Made by a program: the position numbers and the translations under genes. Below, one piece after another: positions 58,501-64,000 of a stretch of 64,000 nt of DNA (its first letter is position 1; each line of letters starts with the position of its first letter). Source of the DNA: Strongylocentrotus droebachiensis (taxonomy: Eukaryota > Echinodermata > Echinoidea > Camarodonta > Strongylocentrotidae); contig JAVYIG010001813.1 in NCBI GenBank assembly GCA_035222895.1, positions 186,001 to 250,000 of the forward strand, written 5' to 3'. Under the pieces are notes generated by a model. That model worked only from the letters and a program-made list of their open reading frames with translations, had not been told where the DNA came from and made no database searches.

Positions 58501-59857
58501 AAAAAATCTCCTGTGTGCCCATGCCTTGAACTATAATGCATGGTCGTACAGAGGATTTTTTTTTATGTTGGGGACCGTGGTAAAATTTAATGAATTATTG
58601 AAAATGTATTGCATTTTTTTAATAAATATTTGTGGGAACTGACCCCTACCCTAGCCCCCGCTACGTACAGTCATGGTTCAGTGGCAAAGCAATGGCCTCG
58701 TATATGTGAGACCCCAGGATCAAAACCGTGTCGATGTGCCATATTAGTGCCCTTTTGCGGGGCATTAATCCTAATTACTGTCATTTATGACTTAAAGGCG
58801 TAGGTCCCCTAGTTGATAATCATAGTAGCATACACATGCTTTAGCAGTCACGCAAAACAAACACTGGCAAGTTATTATTCAATAAAATCTGAGAATGTTT
58901 TCTATTATCTAGATCTATTAGGAATAAATCATTGTCAAAATAAATCCATAAATTGGGGTAAACCAAAAATATTCCAACTATATGAGCGACAGTGTATGAT
59001 GTGAAAATACGTAATATGATAATTACTGCCCTCTACGTACGTTTGCAGGCAGAGGAAGCTTATAGGCCTCGCAAGAAACGATAGGTTTGTTTATTAGTCA
59101 TTAGTTCACAATTAGTTATATTGTTTGAATTTAGGGTTAGGGTAAATACCAGTTTTTATGATGTCCTGTTAATGTACCATTGGGGTTATATATATATGTC
59201 TTCTTAATACAATGTCTGCTTAATACAACTTGTAAAGTTATATATCTATATCTATACGTGGACATCATTACAATCCTAATCCTAATCCTTACCCTTACCC
59301 TAACCATAACCTAACCCTAACCCTATCCCTGAACCCTTACCCTAACCCTAAAACTTGTATGTATAATTATTGTCCTCCTAATGTCAATGTTTACTTAATA
59401 ACTCACGTTTTTCACTCCAAATGTTCGTCTAATGAAGCCTTAAGTAAAATTAAATATAGAGAGATATATATAAATATAACAGTAGGCCTTCTATGAGAAA
59501 TAAAACGTAAACACGTTAAGAGGACACGAAATTGTCCTCCTAATGGCAATGACTAATTAATGATTCACTTCTTCACTCCAAATGTTCTTCTAATGTAGCC
59601 TTTAGTACAATCTATGTAAATATTATATTTATATACTTATATATAAAGAGAGGGAGAGAGAGATTAATAGGAAGTGGTGCCGGGTCTTCTTCTTCACCTT
59701 ACATTATGTTTTCCTTCAACAGAAAACAAATGAAGAAATGAAGGAGTACAGAAAGCTCTATCCGTCCCAGCAAATGCTCATAGAATGGAGGTATGGTGAT
59801 ATCAATATCAATTTGTTCGATGGCCCAAAGGACAATGAAGAGAAAATTAACGAAATG
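31240..59857 (+). CDS. Paralog C: degenerate G-domain, long repeat coiled coil, Death domain, ZU5, UPA (ten exons seen)
   Basis: Exons are 31240-31540, 33661-33724, 45338-45393, 51164-53356, 53665-53728, 54403-54692, 55531-55683, 56451-56703, 57387-57625 and 59723-59857. The first seven join in phase without stops (about 1040 residues). The ZU5 and two UPA exons join each other in phase (about 209 residues). The link between exon 7 (leaves in phase 1) and the ZU5 exon (needs phase 0) is unresolved and suggests a missed exon. The last exon ends at a donor, so the gene continues. Order: G-like domain (1-185), coiled coil (190-870), linker, Death domain (893-989), acidic linker, ZU5, UPA. ZU5-UPA pairs occur in UNC5, PIDD1 and ankyrins, where they lock or transmit signals; here they follow rather than precede the Death domain. 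No membrane segment was seen. Likely cytosolic (inference). Confidence 0.82.
31541..33660 (+). other. Intron 1 of paralog C
   Basis: There is no gene and no large repeat. It is 2.1 kb against 3.8 kb in paralog B, the difference being mostly the 1.4 kb DNA element in B. An A-run of about 20 bases lies at about 31757-31776. It serves as the empty-site reference for the B insertion. Confidence 0.5.
33661..33724 (+). CDS. Paralog C exon 2
   Basis: The 64-base exon enters in phase 1 and leaves in phase 2. It encodes [20 protein letters not shown] followed by F, a helix then a hydrophobic strand. It matches paralog B exon 2 with one codon less. The acceptor is TTAACAG and the donor is GTGAGT. Confidence 0.78.
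34092..34572 (+). mobile_element. Long-foldback family A, left arm plus centre
   Basis: It begins TTACACTGTCGCTCATAAAG and passes through GCGTGACTGCTAAAGCATGT, AAAAGGGCACTTATATAGC and a small palindrome (GCAATAAATTTTCAATAATT). It ends at the family centre (GCCCATGCCTTGAGCC..TGCATGGCCG). The complete palindromic form is 45447-49090, and a centre plus right arm is at 58476-59000. The outer end resembles Tc1/mariner-like termini flanked by TA (inference). Confidence 0.7.
34919..35061. repeat. 15 bp minisatellite (TTTGCTCCGCCGACA type)
   Basis: About nine variants of a 15-base unit alternate between ATTTGCTCC and AATTGCTCC cores. The same unit occurs in inverted orientation at 36757-36838. The Ala/Glu/Gln-rich frames that cross it are translations of the repeat and are not credited as genes. 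Confidence 0.85.
36031..36205. mobile_element. hAT-type MITE, copy 2, with 8 bp target duplication
   Basis: The termini are CAGTAGCGGATTCAAGGGGG and GCTGGATCCGCCCCTG. It is flanked on both sides by ATCACTGA (36023-36030 and 36206-36213), the exact 8 bp target duplication expected of hAT transposition. It is nested in the 34671-37183 element. Confidence 0.88.
36757..36838. repeat. Inverted copy of the 15 bp minisatellite
   Basis: Five to six units of GTCGGCGGAGCAATT type lie here, complementary in orientation to the array at 34919-35061, so the two arrays can pair within one strand. Confidence 0.8.
37412..38297. mobile_element. Foldback element built of AATGGTA-type repeats
   Basis: The ends are CCCTTACAATAAAAAATGTT and ACATTTTTTGTAAGGG, and pairing extends inward for about 150 bases or more (TACCACTGAAAATAC against GTATTTTCAGTGGTA; AACCTAATAATAATTTG against AATTATTATTAGGTT). 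The core consists of variants of ACCAATGGT and AATGGTA with a 61 bp higher unit. The frames across it on both strands are repeat translations. Confidence 0.8.
37764..37947. repeat. 61 bp tandem repeat, three copies
   Basis: The units start GGTGAGTGGT at 37764, 37825 and 37886 and contain GCCAATGGTACACGAATGG and GTGAATGGTATACC. They are nearly identical, differing at one or two bases, which points to recent amplification inside the foldback. Confidence 0.85.
38298..38829. other. Intron 2 of paralog C, unassigned part
   Basis: AT-rich sequence with no coding frame. It may include the 3' untranslated end of the minus-strand LINE fragment that follows. Nothing else was seen. Confidence 0.35.
38830..39530 (-). 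pseudogene. Degraded LINE reverse-transcriptase fragment
   Basis: On the minus strand, with several stops, it reads [20 protein letters not shown] and [16 protein letters not shown], then the catalytic SFADDTSVF (about 39250-39285), and later [12 protein letters not shown]. This is the palm and thumb order of non-LTR reverse transcriptases (..ILL.KL..YGIRG..., FADDT, L.YCN.VWG). It is clearly inactive. It lies tail to head with the next LINE but is a separate insertion. Confidence 0.75.
39659..43089 (-). mobile_element. CR1/L2-like LINE with 2A-like motif, many frameshifts
   Basis: Read on the minus strand from 43089: an N-terminal segment ([14 protein letters not shown]...), a 2A-like motif (42871-42894), then an endonuclease domain ([49 protein letters not shown]; 42768-42180). 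A second frame follows with LDLILSRM and SDISVV (42176-41667). The reverse transcriptase is broken: [14 protein letters not shown] (about 41160), [12 protein letters not shown] (about 40940), [15 protein letters not shown] (about 40780), a frameshifted ADDTQIYIS (about 40665). Then come 40609-40289 and a C-terminal [15 protein letters not shown] (40200-39823). The 3' tail (39735-39659) ends in ATT repeats. It is inactive by stops and shifts. The WLP..RI.FK.LLL block fits the L2/CR1 group. Confidence 0.85.
42871..42894 (-). other. 2A-like ribosome-skipping motif in LINE ORF2 N-terminus
   Basis: The minus strand reads [13 protein letters not shown], which fits the 2A consensus D[V/I]ExNPGP exactly. 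It lies in frame between a 61-residue N-terminal segment (ending FQVQL, then a TAA at 42904-42906, then K) and the endonuclease domain. 2A-like peptides are known at this position in AP-endonuclease-type non-LTR elements, including sea-urchin CR1-like ones, where the ribosome skips the final Gly-Pro bond. The TAA three codons upstream of the motif's D is a disabling mutation in this copy. Confidence 0.82.
43090..44083. other. Intron 2 of paralog C, upstream of the minus LINE
   Basis: It may include the 5' untranslated region of the minus-strand LINE. At about 43575-43640 short CCATTGAAACACCATTC repeats resemble the AATGGT family. No gene was recognised. Confidence 0.4.
44084..44342. mobile_element. 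hAT-type MITE, copy 3
   Basis: It starts CAGTGGCGGATCCAGGGGGG and ends CCGGCTGGATCTGCCCCTG. It is inserted in a poly-C tract, so the target duplication cannot be read with certainty. Inner homopolymers and a CCACCACCACC run are present. Confidence 0.82.
44343..45337. other. End of intron 2 of paralog C
   Basis: No coding content. The last about 60 bases (CACGTGAATAATAATGATT) match the same position in paralog B intron 2, which supports the exon 3 acceptor. Confidence 0.5.
45338..45393 (+). CDS. Paralog C exon 3
   Basis: The 56-base exon encodes [19 protein letters not shown] and enters in phase 2, leaving in phase 1 at the donor GTGAGT (45394). It is one codon shorter than paralog B exon 3. 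It would be invisible as an open frame and was found by alignment with paralog B and phase. Confidence 0.8.
45662..46814. mobile_element. CCAATAG-repeat element nested in the family A left arm
   Basis: Inverted ends are CCAGGTCGAAAATCCC and GGAATTTCGACCCAG. It is flanked by GGA on both sides, and the empty site is visible in the 34092 copy (AATGAGGATTAATGCC). Much of the left half (45760-46075) is a minisatellite of AGACCAATAGAAACCAAT-type units. Minus-strand frames there (Tyr/Trp/Phe/Leu-rich) are repeat translations. Confidence 0.8.
47412..48968 (+). mobile_element. Repeat family B, + strand copy, nested in the family A right arm
   Basis: It starts ATACCTCACTTAAGAAATCC and matches the minus-strand copy at 25090-25805 almost throughout, including CCAGTAACCATGGTTACCGG, AATTGGTCGGTAATTTCAAT and the tRNA-like head GATGGCCGAGCGGTCTAA (47903-47920). 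It ends AAAGCAGTCATTAATACTAT after a hairpin (CTCGGGAAGGTTA..TAACCTTCCCTTGAG). The tRNA-like part is split by 47921-48607. Confidence 0.8.
47921..48607. mobile_element. GC-rich foldback with TAA target duplication, inside the tRNA-like SINE head
   Basis: The ends AGGCCCGGTCTCACCGCCAG and CTGGCGGTGAGACCGGGCCT are perfect inverted repeats of about 40 bases. TAA occurs on both sides (47918-47920, 48608-48610). The inside is made of GCGGTGGTGAAC and GGAGCGG-type variants. A 3 bp TAA duplication fits PIF/Harbinger-like transposition (TWA). The uninterrupted tRNA-like head is visible in the minus-strand family B copy. No transposase; the frame at 48105-48500 is repeat-derived. Confidence 0.85.
49541..50135. 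repeat. Inverted minisatellite (GGGGGTAGTTGTCCTA), with 107 bp higher-order repeat
   Basis: The left part (49541-49740) carries ACAACTACCCCC-type units and the right part (49741-50135) carries the complement, so the two halves can fold back. In the right half a 107 bp block (starts GAGTGTAGTTTTCC at 49801, 49908, 50015) repeats three times almost identically. It lies in intron 3 of paralog C. Confidence 0.85.
50136..51163 (+). other. End of intron 3 of paralog C
   Basis: It aligns loosely with the last kilobase of intron 3 of paralog B (for example CACAGCAAAGTAAATGACAAT-like and GGCATTGCAGATT blocks). No gene was seen; short frames at 50272 and 50786 are not conserved. Confidence 0.45.
51164..53356 (+). 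CDS. Paralog C exon 4: end of G-like domain and expanded coiled coil
   Basis: This is a single 2193-base exon, 731 codons without a stop, phase 1 in and out. It begins [20 protein letters not shown] and [15 protein letters not shown], the G4-strand region with SNER in place of N/TKxD, then [15 protein letters not shown] charged coiled coil follows. From about 51849 the coil is built of about eight units of 57 residues (core [16 protein letters not shown], then [20 protein letters not shown]); units 5 and 7 lack five residues. Units 5-6 and 7-8 are nearly identical in DNA, with a 327 bp period (52531, 52858). The donor GTAAG is at 53357. Read-through past it looks like a membrane segment but is intronic. 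Confidence 0.9.
53665..53728 (+). CDS. Paralog C exon 5: acidic Ser/Gly linker
   Basis: The 64-base exon encodes [20 protein letters not shown], with the same length and phases as paralog B exon 5. The acceptor is CATGACAG and the donor is GTGAGA. Confidence 0.8.
54403..54692 (+). CDS. Paralog C exon 6: Death domain
   Basis: The 290-base exon holds a full six-helix Death domain. Helix 1 is [14 protein letters not shown], helix 2 [10 protein letters not shown], helix 3 GAIERALMT, helix 4 [13 protein letters not shown], helix 5 [14 protein letters not shown] and helix 6 LVYLADLYL. It is closest to paralog A in the second half ([24 protein letters not shown]). The domain is expected to bind another Death domain; the partner is unknown. 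The donor GTGACA at 54693 is weaker than the GTAATG of A and B. Confidence 0.9.
54963..55395 (+). mobile_element. Short relative of repeat family B
   Basis: It starts TATATCTCACTTTAGAAGTC and continues AGCCATCTGATTGGTCGAAA. It ends with GACTGCTTTAATATTCGAGG, a hairpin-like stretch and CTCAAAGTAGTCGATATCTC. Unlike the other two copies it has no tRNA-like part. It lies in the intron between the Death exon and exon 7. Confidence 0.65.
55531..55683 (+). CDS. Paralog C exon 7: acidic Ser/His linker
   Basis: Entry in phase 1 gives [19 protein letters not shown], sharing SKNQ with the tail exons of A and B, and then an acidic stretch ending CEDISSG. Four GT donors occur at 55588, 55606, 55660 and 55684, all in the same phase, so several exon lengths would keep the frame. 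The last (GTAAGA) is the best donor. The exon replaces the terminal tail of A and B with a bridge towards ZU5. Confidence 0.65.
55699..56021. mobile_element. GC-rich MITE in intron 7 of paralog C
   Basis: Ends TATGGTCACA and TGTGACCATA are inverted repeats in a GCTA..TAGC context, consistent with TA duplication. The inside is a GC-rich foldback (CCGGGCGGCGACCGCCCAGG, GCGGCCGCCGCTCGG). The reading frame that runs from exon 7 into it is not credited. Confidence 0.75.
56232..56400. repeat. GGTGAT-rich simple repeat
   Basis: It is made of GTGGTGATG, GATGGTG and similar trinucleotide-like variants, close upstream of the ZU5 exon. Minus-strand frames (Ile/Thr or His-rich) are translations of it. 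Confidence 0.8.
56451..56703 (+). CDS. Paralog C: ZU5-domain exon
   Basis: The open frame reads [15 protein letters not shown], then [20 protein letters not shown] and [17 protein letters not shown], ending IIFYTRNK. This matches the second half of ZU5 domains (..E.L.S..I..SPSG..F.KP..V.L.H.A..). ZU5 is a beta domain found in ZO-1, UNC5, ankyrins and PIDD1. The donor GTATGT at 56704 leaves in phase 1. The frame requires entry in phase 0, while exon 7 leaves in phase 1, and no alternative acceptor in phase 1 exists after the in-frame stop at 56421. An unseen exon must lie between, or this begins another gene. Confidence 0.75.
56704..57386 (+). other. Intron between ZU5 and UPA exons
   Basis: It has no repeats of note. 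A short GGTTAGGTCCAGGGTT-like telomere-resembling stretch lies at 56812-56880. No gene was seen. Confidence 0.45.
57387..57625 (+). CDS. Paralog C: UPA-like domain, first exon
   Basis: Entry in phase 1 fits the ZU5 exon (AAC AAA G then AC). The product reads [42 protein letters not shown], then [17 protein letters not shown]. The VDHFSxxW motif followed by a strand with xYxYDD is the signature seen in UPA domains next to ZU5 (UNC5, PIDD1, ankyrin). The donor GTGAGA at 57626 leaves in phase 0. In PIDD1 the ZU5-UPA unit carries self-cleaving sites; no HFS-type site (His-Phe-Ser before a processed bond) is proved here, although HFS does occur. Confidence 0.75.
57626..58475 (+). other. Intron between the two UPA exons, first part
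   Basis: G runs lie at 57674-57685 and 57901-57911. There is no gene. The frame at 58014-58196 is Lys-rich and lacks support. Confidence 0.4.
58476..59000 (-). mobile_element. Foldback family A, centre plus right arm
   Basis: It starts CCCCCGGTCCCCAACATAAA, with the centre GCCCATGCCTTGAACT..GCATGGTCGT, then the right arm reads TACAGTCATGGTTCAGTGGC, AGTGCCCTTTTGC and TAGCAGTCACGCAAAAC. It ends CAACTATATGAGCGACAGTG. The left arm is missing, complementary to the 34092 copy which lacks the right arm. Confidence 0.72.
59134..59350. repeat. Interstitial telomere-like repeats
   Basis: A short TTAGGGTTAGGGTAAA tract lies at about 59134-59145, and a longer degenerate CCCTAA tract in the opposite sense at about 59270-59350 (ACCCTAACCATAACCTAACC and similar). 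TTAGGG is the usual animal telomere unit. It sits in the intron just before the last UPA exon, so it is internal and not a chromosome end. Confidence 0.75.
59723..59857 (+). CDS. Paralog C: UPA-like domain, second exon
   Basis: The 135-base exon, phase 0 in and out, follows a strong acceptor (TTTTCCTTCAACAG). It encodes [15 protein letters not shown], then [19 protein letters not shown], then [11 protein letters not shown]. The WxxGDIxIxL pattern is the C-terminal strand region of UPA domains. The donor GTATGT follows at 59858, so at least one more exon is expected, but none could be recognised before 64000. Confidence 0.7.
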
Positions 59858-60037
59858 GTATGTTGTGTATTTTAAAGCTAGAGGTATATTGATAATTAAA
59901 TACAATATGTTATTTATGTAACTTAACAAAGATTCGTGCATCAAATTCGATTACGTTACGAAAAATATATATAGTAAGGATCTTATTGAATTTATTGTAA
60001 TTCCCCTCCCTCTATGTGTTACTCACCCTTGTTAACA

Positions 60038-60041
60038 CTTG

Positions 60042-60073
<32 letters not shown>

Positions 60074-60082
60074 CACAGCAGC
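60038..60082. repeat. CA microsatellite
   Basis: A CACACA run of about 40 bases with one G interruption, followed by looser CACA-rich sequence to about 60135. It has no coding value; the Thr/His-rich frame over it is rejected. Confidence 0.85.
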
Positions 60083-60825
60083 CAACTACATACGTACCCA
60101 CGCAAACACATTCACATACACGCACACATACGTGTAATCGCCTTCATTCGAGGACTATAAACTTAAACCATCTAACCGTGGACGCCCCTAAAACCTCTTT
60201 AAATATGGATATATTTTAGGGATTTTTAAATTATTAATGATGAAAATGAAAAATATCACTTTGATTACCCCGTAACTAATTCAATTATTTTTTTTATTTT
60301 AAGCGTTAAACTGTGGACGTTAGTCACGTGATATTCATTACCATGGGGGACCGTCCACGTTTGGCGTTTTTTCTTCATGTTGAATCACGTGATCATACTT
60401 AACCCTGCACTGGAGCCAGGAGAGTCGACCTTTTGCATTCTCTTTCGTTAGATCACTTGACTATTTAGAATTATGCAACAGCAACGAAATGATCAAATGA
60501 ATAAATGAATAAATAGATAAATAAATGAACGAATTCCCTGGCGCTCAAAATAATCAGAGGCGGTAGAGCGAGTTTGAAAGGGGGGCTCAACGCCTTCCCA
60601 AATCACTCCTTTATCAGCTACTTAAATGCACGCAATGTTATGCAAGGTCAAAATGTGCATTTTGACACCGAGGCTTCCGCATGTTTTAAACACTGATGCC
60701 CGAGGCTTCGACATATATTTAACATTATATTGCATTACTATTAACAATTCATCATTAAGCAAAATTCGAACTCTTAAAGAACAAAGGCTGCTGCCTTACA
60801 TTGTGCTATATCATGTCAAACATCT

Positions 60826-60901
60826 ATTACTTCTTCCATTACTACTGCCACTACTACCACCACCACTACTGCTGCTACTAGGCCTACTACTACTTTTGCT
60901 A

Positions 60902-60941
<40 letters not shown>

Positions 60942-61025
60942 TTCTACTATTACTACTGCTACTACTACTACGACTACCACCACTACTATAGGCCTACTAC
61001 TACTGCTAGTACTACTACTTCCACA
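60826..61025. repeat. CTA/CTG trinucleotide repeat
   Basis: An impure (CTA)n array with CTT, CTG and CCA variants. Its translation is a poly-leucine frame (60626-60991) that I do not accept as a gene. Confidence 0.85.
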
Positions 61026-61139
61026 ACCATTAAGATTTGATTTGCGAGTGAGCGCTTGAGAGAAAAAAAGACGAATAGTTTGATATTAGAATGTGTAATG
61101 TGGGACCGTTAAAAAGAATATAAAAGCAATGCAATTAGA

Positions 61140-61830
61140 TTTCATTTATTTATCTACTGGAAGAAAAAGTGGTATCAGAAGAGAAAGGGGCACTATATTT
61201 GGAAAAAAAGTTCCTACTGATGTGTGTGTATTGGGTTTTTACAGACGTGTATCAATCAGATATGATTATTTACGTCTGGGGACCGACCTTTAAACGTCAC
61301 CATCCGAAAGACGTGACTCAGTTTCGAACCTGCGTCCTCGGCTGAATCAGTTTGTAACTTCCACTTTTTAGCTGGATTACAGGCGCACGCCACAACGCCT
61401 GATAGAAAAGTTACGCCTTTTTAAGTGGAAGTGGTCACTTTTAAAGAGAAACTGACTTTATTTTAGAAGAAAATTAGAAAAGTGGATGATTTTGGAATTT
61501 GTAAGAGGAGTTTATTTATGAAAGAGAAAGGGCATCATTTTTTAAAGAGGGACACTCTTTGAAGAGAAAATGGGCGCTTTTTAGAAAGGAAAGGGCCACT
61601 ACTGGAAGATAAATGGGGAGATTTTCAAAGGTGATAAGGGGCTAAGTTGAAAGTGTTGGAATAGAAAGAGCCCTATAACTGAAAAAGAACAGGCTACTCT
61701 TGCAGAGAAATCACGCCTTTTGGAAGTGCAAGGGCAACATTAGAAGAGAAATGGGGCATTATGTTTACTGAAAGTCAGTGGACTTTTAGAAGACAATAGC
61801 CGTTGGTCCGGTCAAATCACCCACAGTTCA
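61140..61830. repeat. Degenerate GAAGAGAAAGGGGCACT-type repeat region
   Basis: Loose variants of GGAAGAGAAA.GGGCACTTTT recur about every 35-45 bases (for example GAAGAGAAAGGGGCACTA, AGAGAAAGGGCATCATT, AGAGGGACACTCTTTG, GGAAAGGGCCACTACTGG, AGAGAAATGGGGCATTATG). This is an old diverged minisatellite. No gene was seen. Confidence 0.55.
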
Positions 61831-62002
61831 AAGTAAGAGGGACTTCTTTTCCTTGAAATTGACAATATCATTTAAACAATAATGAACGTCTCTAAAAAGC
61901 AAAAAATAAACAAGAACAAACAGTTAAGAGGTTGATTTTGCACCCAAAAGGAGTATAATAATTTTTTAAAAAGAGAATCAGTTTTTGACCGGACCAACAC
62001 AA
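61803..62002. mobile_element. Small inverted-repeat element (GTTGGTCCGGTCAAA ends)
   Basis: Left end GTTGGTCCGGTCAAATC and right end TTTGACCGGACCAACAC are complementary. The size is about 200 bp with no coding content, which is MITE-like. Confidence 0.55.
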
Positions 62003-62659
62003 TGCACTGCCTTTACCATGTTTATTAAAGCAATAGAATTTATTCAATAAAGTTACAGTACAGTGCACTCTCTAATATCCAGCGAAATGACAATATTTTT
62101 TTTCATTCAAAATCACTTAATTTTCTGGTTCAAAATTCTAAATATTTTACTATTTTGTTGTTTTGGTGGTATTCTGAAATTGTTGCAACAAAGTAACTTT
62201 GCTGGTCCCGCAGAGTTCGTTATAACCAAAAGTACAATGTATGCCTCCTTATTTAATATTTACATGATTTAGGGTCCGTACTTGAAAAAAAAAAACATGG
62301 AACAAAGATAAATCCTCAACATGTTGTGTTTATTATACGGAAAAACGAAGAAAATATGACAAGACAATGAATATTTCACACCATGTCGTGACCTATTATC
62401 ATTACCCAAAGGTATCATCACAGAACCATTAAAAGTCGTGTGCACACCAAGTTTGCAATGAGATATGTTACCTAACGTCACTTCGAAATATTAGAAGTGA
62501 ACTTATAATACTCGTTATTGATCGAATAGCATCTTAAATATAAACTGTCATCTGCTGATTAAAGCCTTCCTCAAGAGGATCGTATTGTTTAAAATGTAAA
62601 ATGTTTTTTTTACACCAATATTTCAAAATGAAATATTTCTGAGATGTGAAAGAAAGAAA

Positions 62660-64000
62660 AATTGCTTTTGAAAAGACTCTGACTTACAGTAATTACCCTA
62701 CATTCTGTATACATTTTAAGCTTTCCATGATCAATCATTTACAGCAACCTACGCTTACCTTCATCTACTTTGTAAGAAAATGTAGAATCATACAAAAATG
62801 ATTAGATGGAACACATAAAACTTTTAAATCAATGTACCTGTAATAACTTAATCAAATCAATTATGAATGCATGTAGCCATACTTCTGGCCTGAACCTACA
62901 TATATTTAGCAATATTTAGCAATAAACCAAACTCATAAACAAAGATATGTCTATGACATTTTGTTTGCTAAGAAAATATGCAGAATCTCTAACAATTCTT
63001 CTGAAATGTGAGGAGCACAATCAAATTCTTTGAATGTAGCCATACCTTTATGTCTGAATATAACACAATGAAATTAATCATGAATGCATGTACCCATACT
63101 TTTGGCCTGAATCTCCATGTATTTAACAACATTTAGCAATAAACCAAACTCCAAAACAATAGGTATTTCCATAAAGGGTCTCCTTTGGCCTTTCCTCATC
63201 TTAGTAAGAAAATGCTGAATCATAAATAAATGGAAAACTTAAAATGTTAAATCACTACCCATGAAGCCATACTTTTGGCCTGAACCTACATGTACATTGT
63301 ACTGAGCAATATTTAGCAATAAATCAAACTTTTAAACAGAGATATATATCTATGACGGATCTTCTATGACTTTTTGTTTGTTTTCTAAGAAAATATGCAG
63401 AATCACTTACAATTCTTCTGAATTTTGAGGAACATAAACAAATTCTTTGGATGTAGCTATACCTTTAAGTCTGAATATAACACAATGAAATTAATCATGA
63501 ATGCATGTACCCATACTTTTGGCCTGAATCTCCATGTATTTAACAACATTTAGCAATAAACCAAACTCCAAAACAATAGGTATTTCCATAAAGGGTCTCC
63601 TTTGACCTTTCCTCATCTTAGTAAGAAAATGCTGAATCATAAATAAATGGAAAACTTAAAATGTTAAATCACTATCCATGAAGCCATACTTTTGGCCTGA
63701 ACCTACATGTACATTGTACTGAGCAATATTTAGCAATAAATCAAACTTATAAACAGAGATATATATCTATGACGGATCTTCTATGACTTTTTGTTTGTTT
63801 TCTAAGAAAATATGCAGAATCACTTACAATTCTTCTGAATTTTGAGGAACATAAACAAATTCTTTGAATGTAGCCATACCTTTATGTCTGAATATAACAC
63901 AATGAAATTAATCATGAATGCATGTACCCATACTTTTGGCCTGAATCTCCATGTATTTAACAACATTTAGCAATAAACCAAACTCCAAAACAATAGGTAT
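62660..64000. repeat. Tandem satellite, about 417 bp period, running off the window
   Basis: The block GAATGCATGTACCCATACTT recurs at 63082, 63499 and 63916, a period of 417. Each unit has two diverged halves sharing CATACTTTTGGCCTGAA and ATTTAGCAATAAA. A more diverged copy starts near 62868. Adjacent 417 bp units differ at only a few bases. The array continues past the end. Confidence 0.85.

Noticed and set aside
60626..60991. Poly-leucine frame
   Set aside because: It is a translated CTA/CTG microsatellite.

Overview
The window looks like nuclear DNA of a marine deuterostome invertebrate, most likely an echinoderm. Reasons: AT-rich DNA, small phase-consistent exons in long repeat-filled introns, a U2 snRNA gene, Death/ZU5/UPA-type domains, tRNA-derived SINEs, and CR1/L2-like LINEs, one carrying a 2A-like NPGP motif of a kind reported in sea-urchin non-LTR elements. 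No species can be named from sequence alone.

The main content is a head-to-tail cluster of at least three paralogous multi-exon genes on the + strand, called A, B and C here. Paralog A enters from the left edge and only its Death-domain exon and tail exon are present (1-773). Paralog B spans 10859-20388 in seven exons. Paralog C starts at 31240 and runs to at least 59857, probably leaving the right edge. I reconstructed the exons by hand from homology between paralogs and from splice phase. The shared protein plan is an N-terminal alpha/beta domain resembling an IFI44-type or immune-GTPase G domain but without a recognisable P-loop GK[S/T] or N/TKxD motif, then a coiled coil in one large exon, a short acidic linker exon, and a Death domain. 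In C the Death domain is followed by ZU5 and UPA-like exons; in A and B it is followed by a short hydrophilic tail and a stop. C has a coiled coil of about eight 57-residue repeats, whereas B has roughly one. B carries a one-base frameshift in the coiled-coil exon and a decayed tail. I do not recognise this architecture as a named protein. By analogy with Death/ZU5/UPA proteins and immune GTPases it may be an oligomerising innate-immune or cell-death signalling protein (inference).

Layout. 1-0.8 kb: end of A. 1.5-5.4 kb: LINE with intact ORF2. 5.5-8.3 kb: 3' flank of A, homologous to the 3' flank of B at 21.5-24.4 kb, with two SINEs. 8.3-10.2 kb: non-autonomous DNA elements. 10.9-20.4 kb: gene B, with a 1.4 kb DNA element in intron 1 that is absent from the same intron of C. 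21-31 kb: intergenic, with a LINE remnant, an exact 295 bp tandem duplication, foldback elements, the U2 snRNA gene (29696-29885) and a hAT-type MITE. 31.2-59.9 kb: gene C. Its second intron (11.6 kb, against 0.9 kb in B) is packed with foldback elements, minisatellites, hAT-type MITEs and a degraded LINE with the 2A-like motif. Its third intron holds a long palindrome with elements nested at least three deep. 58.5-64 kb: foldback arm, telomere-like repeats, microsatellites and a satellite of about 417 bp period that runs off the window.

The repeats explain most of the size difference between B and C, and the paralogous introns serve as empty-site controls for several insertions. Most other open frames are antisense shadows or translated simple repeats.
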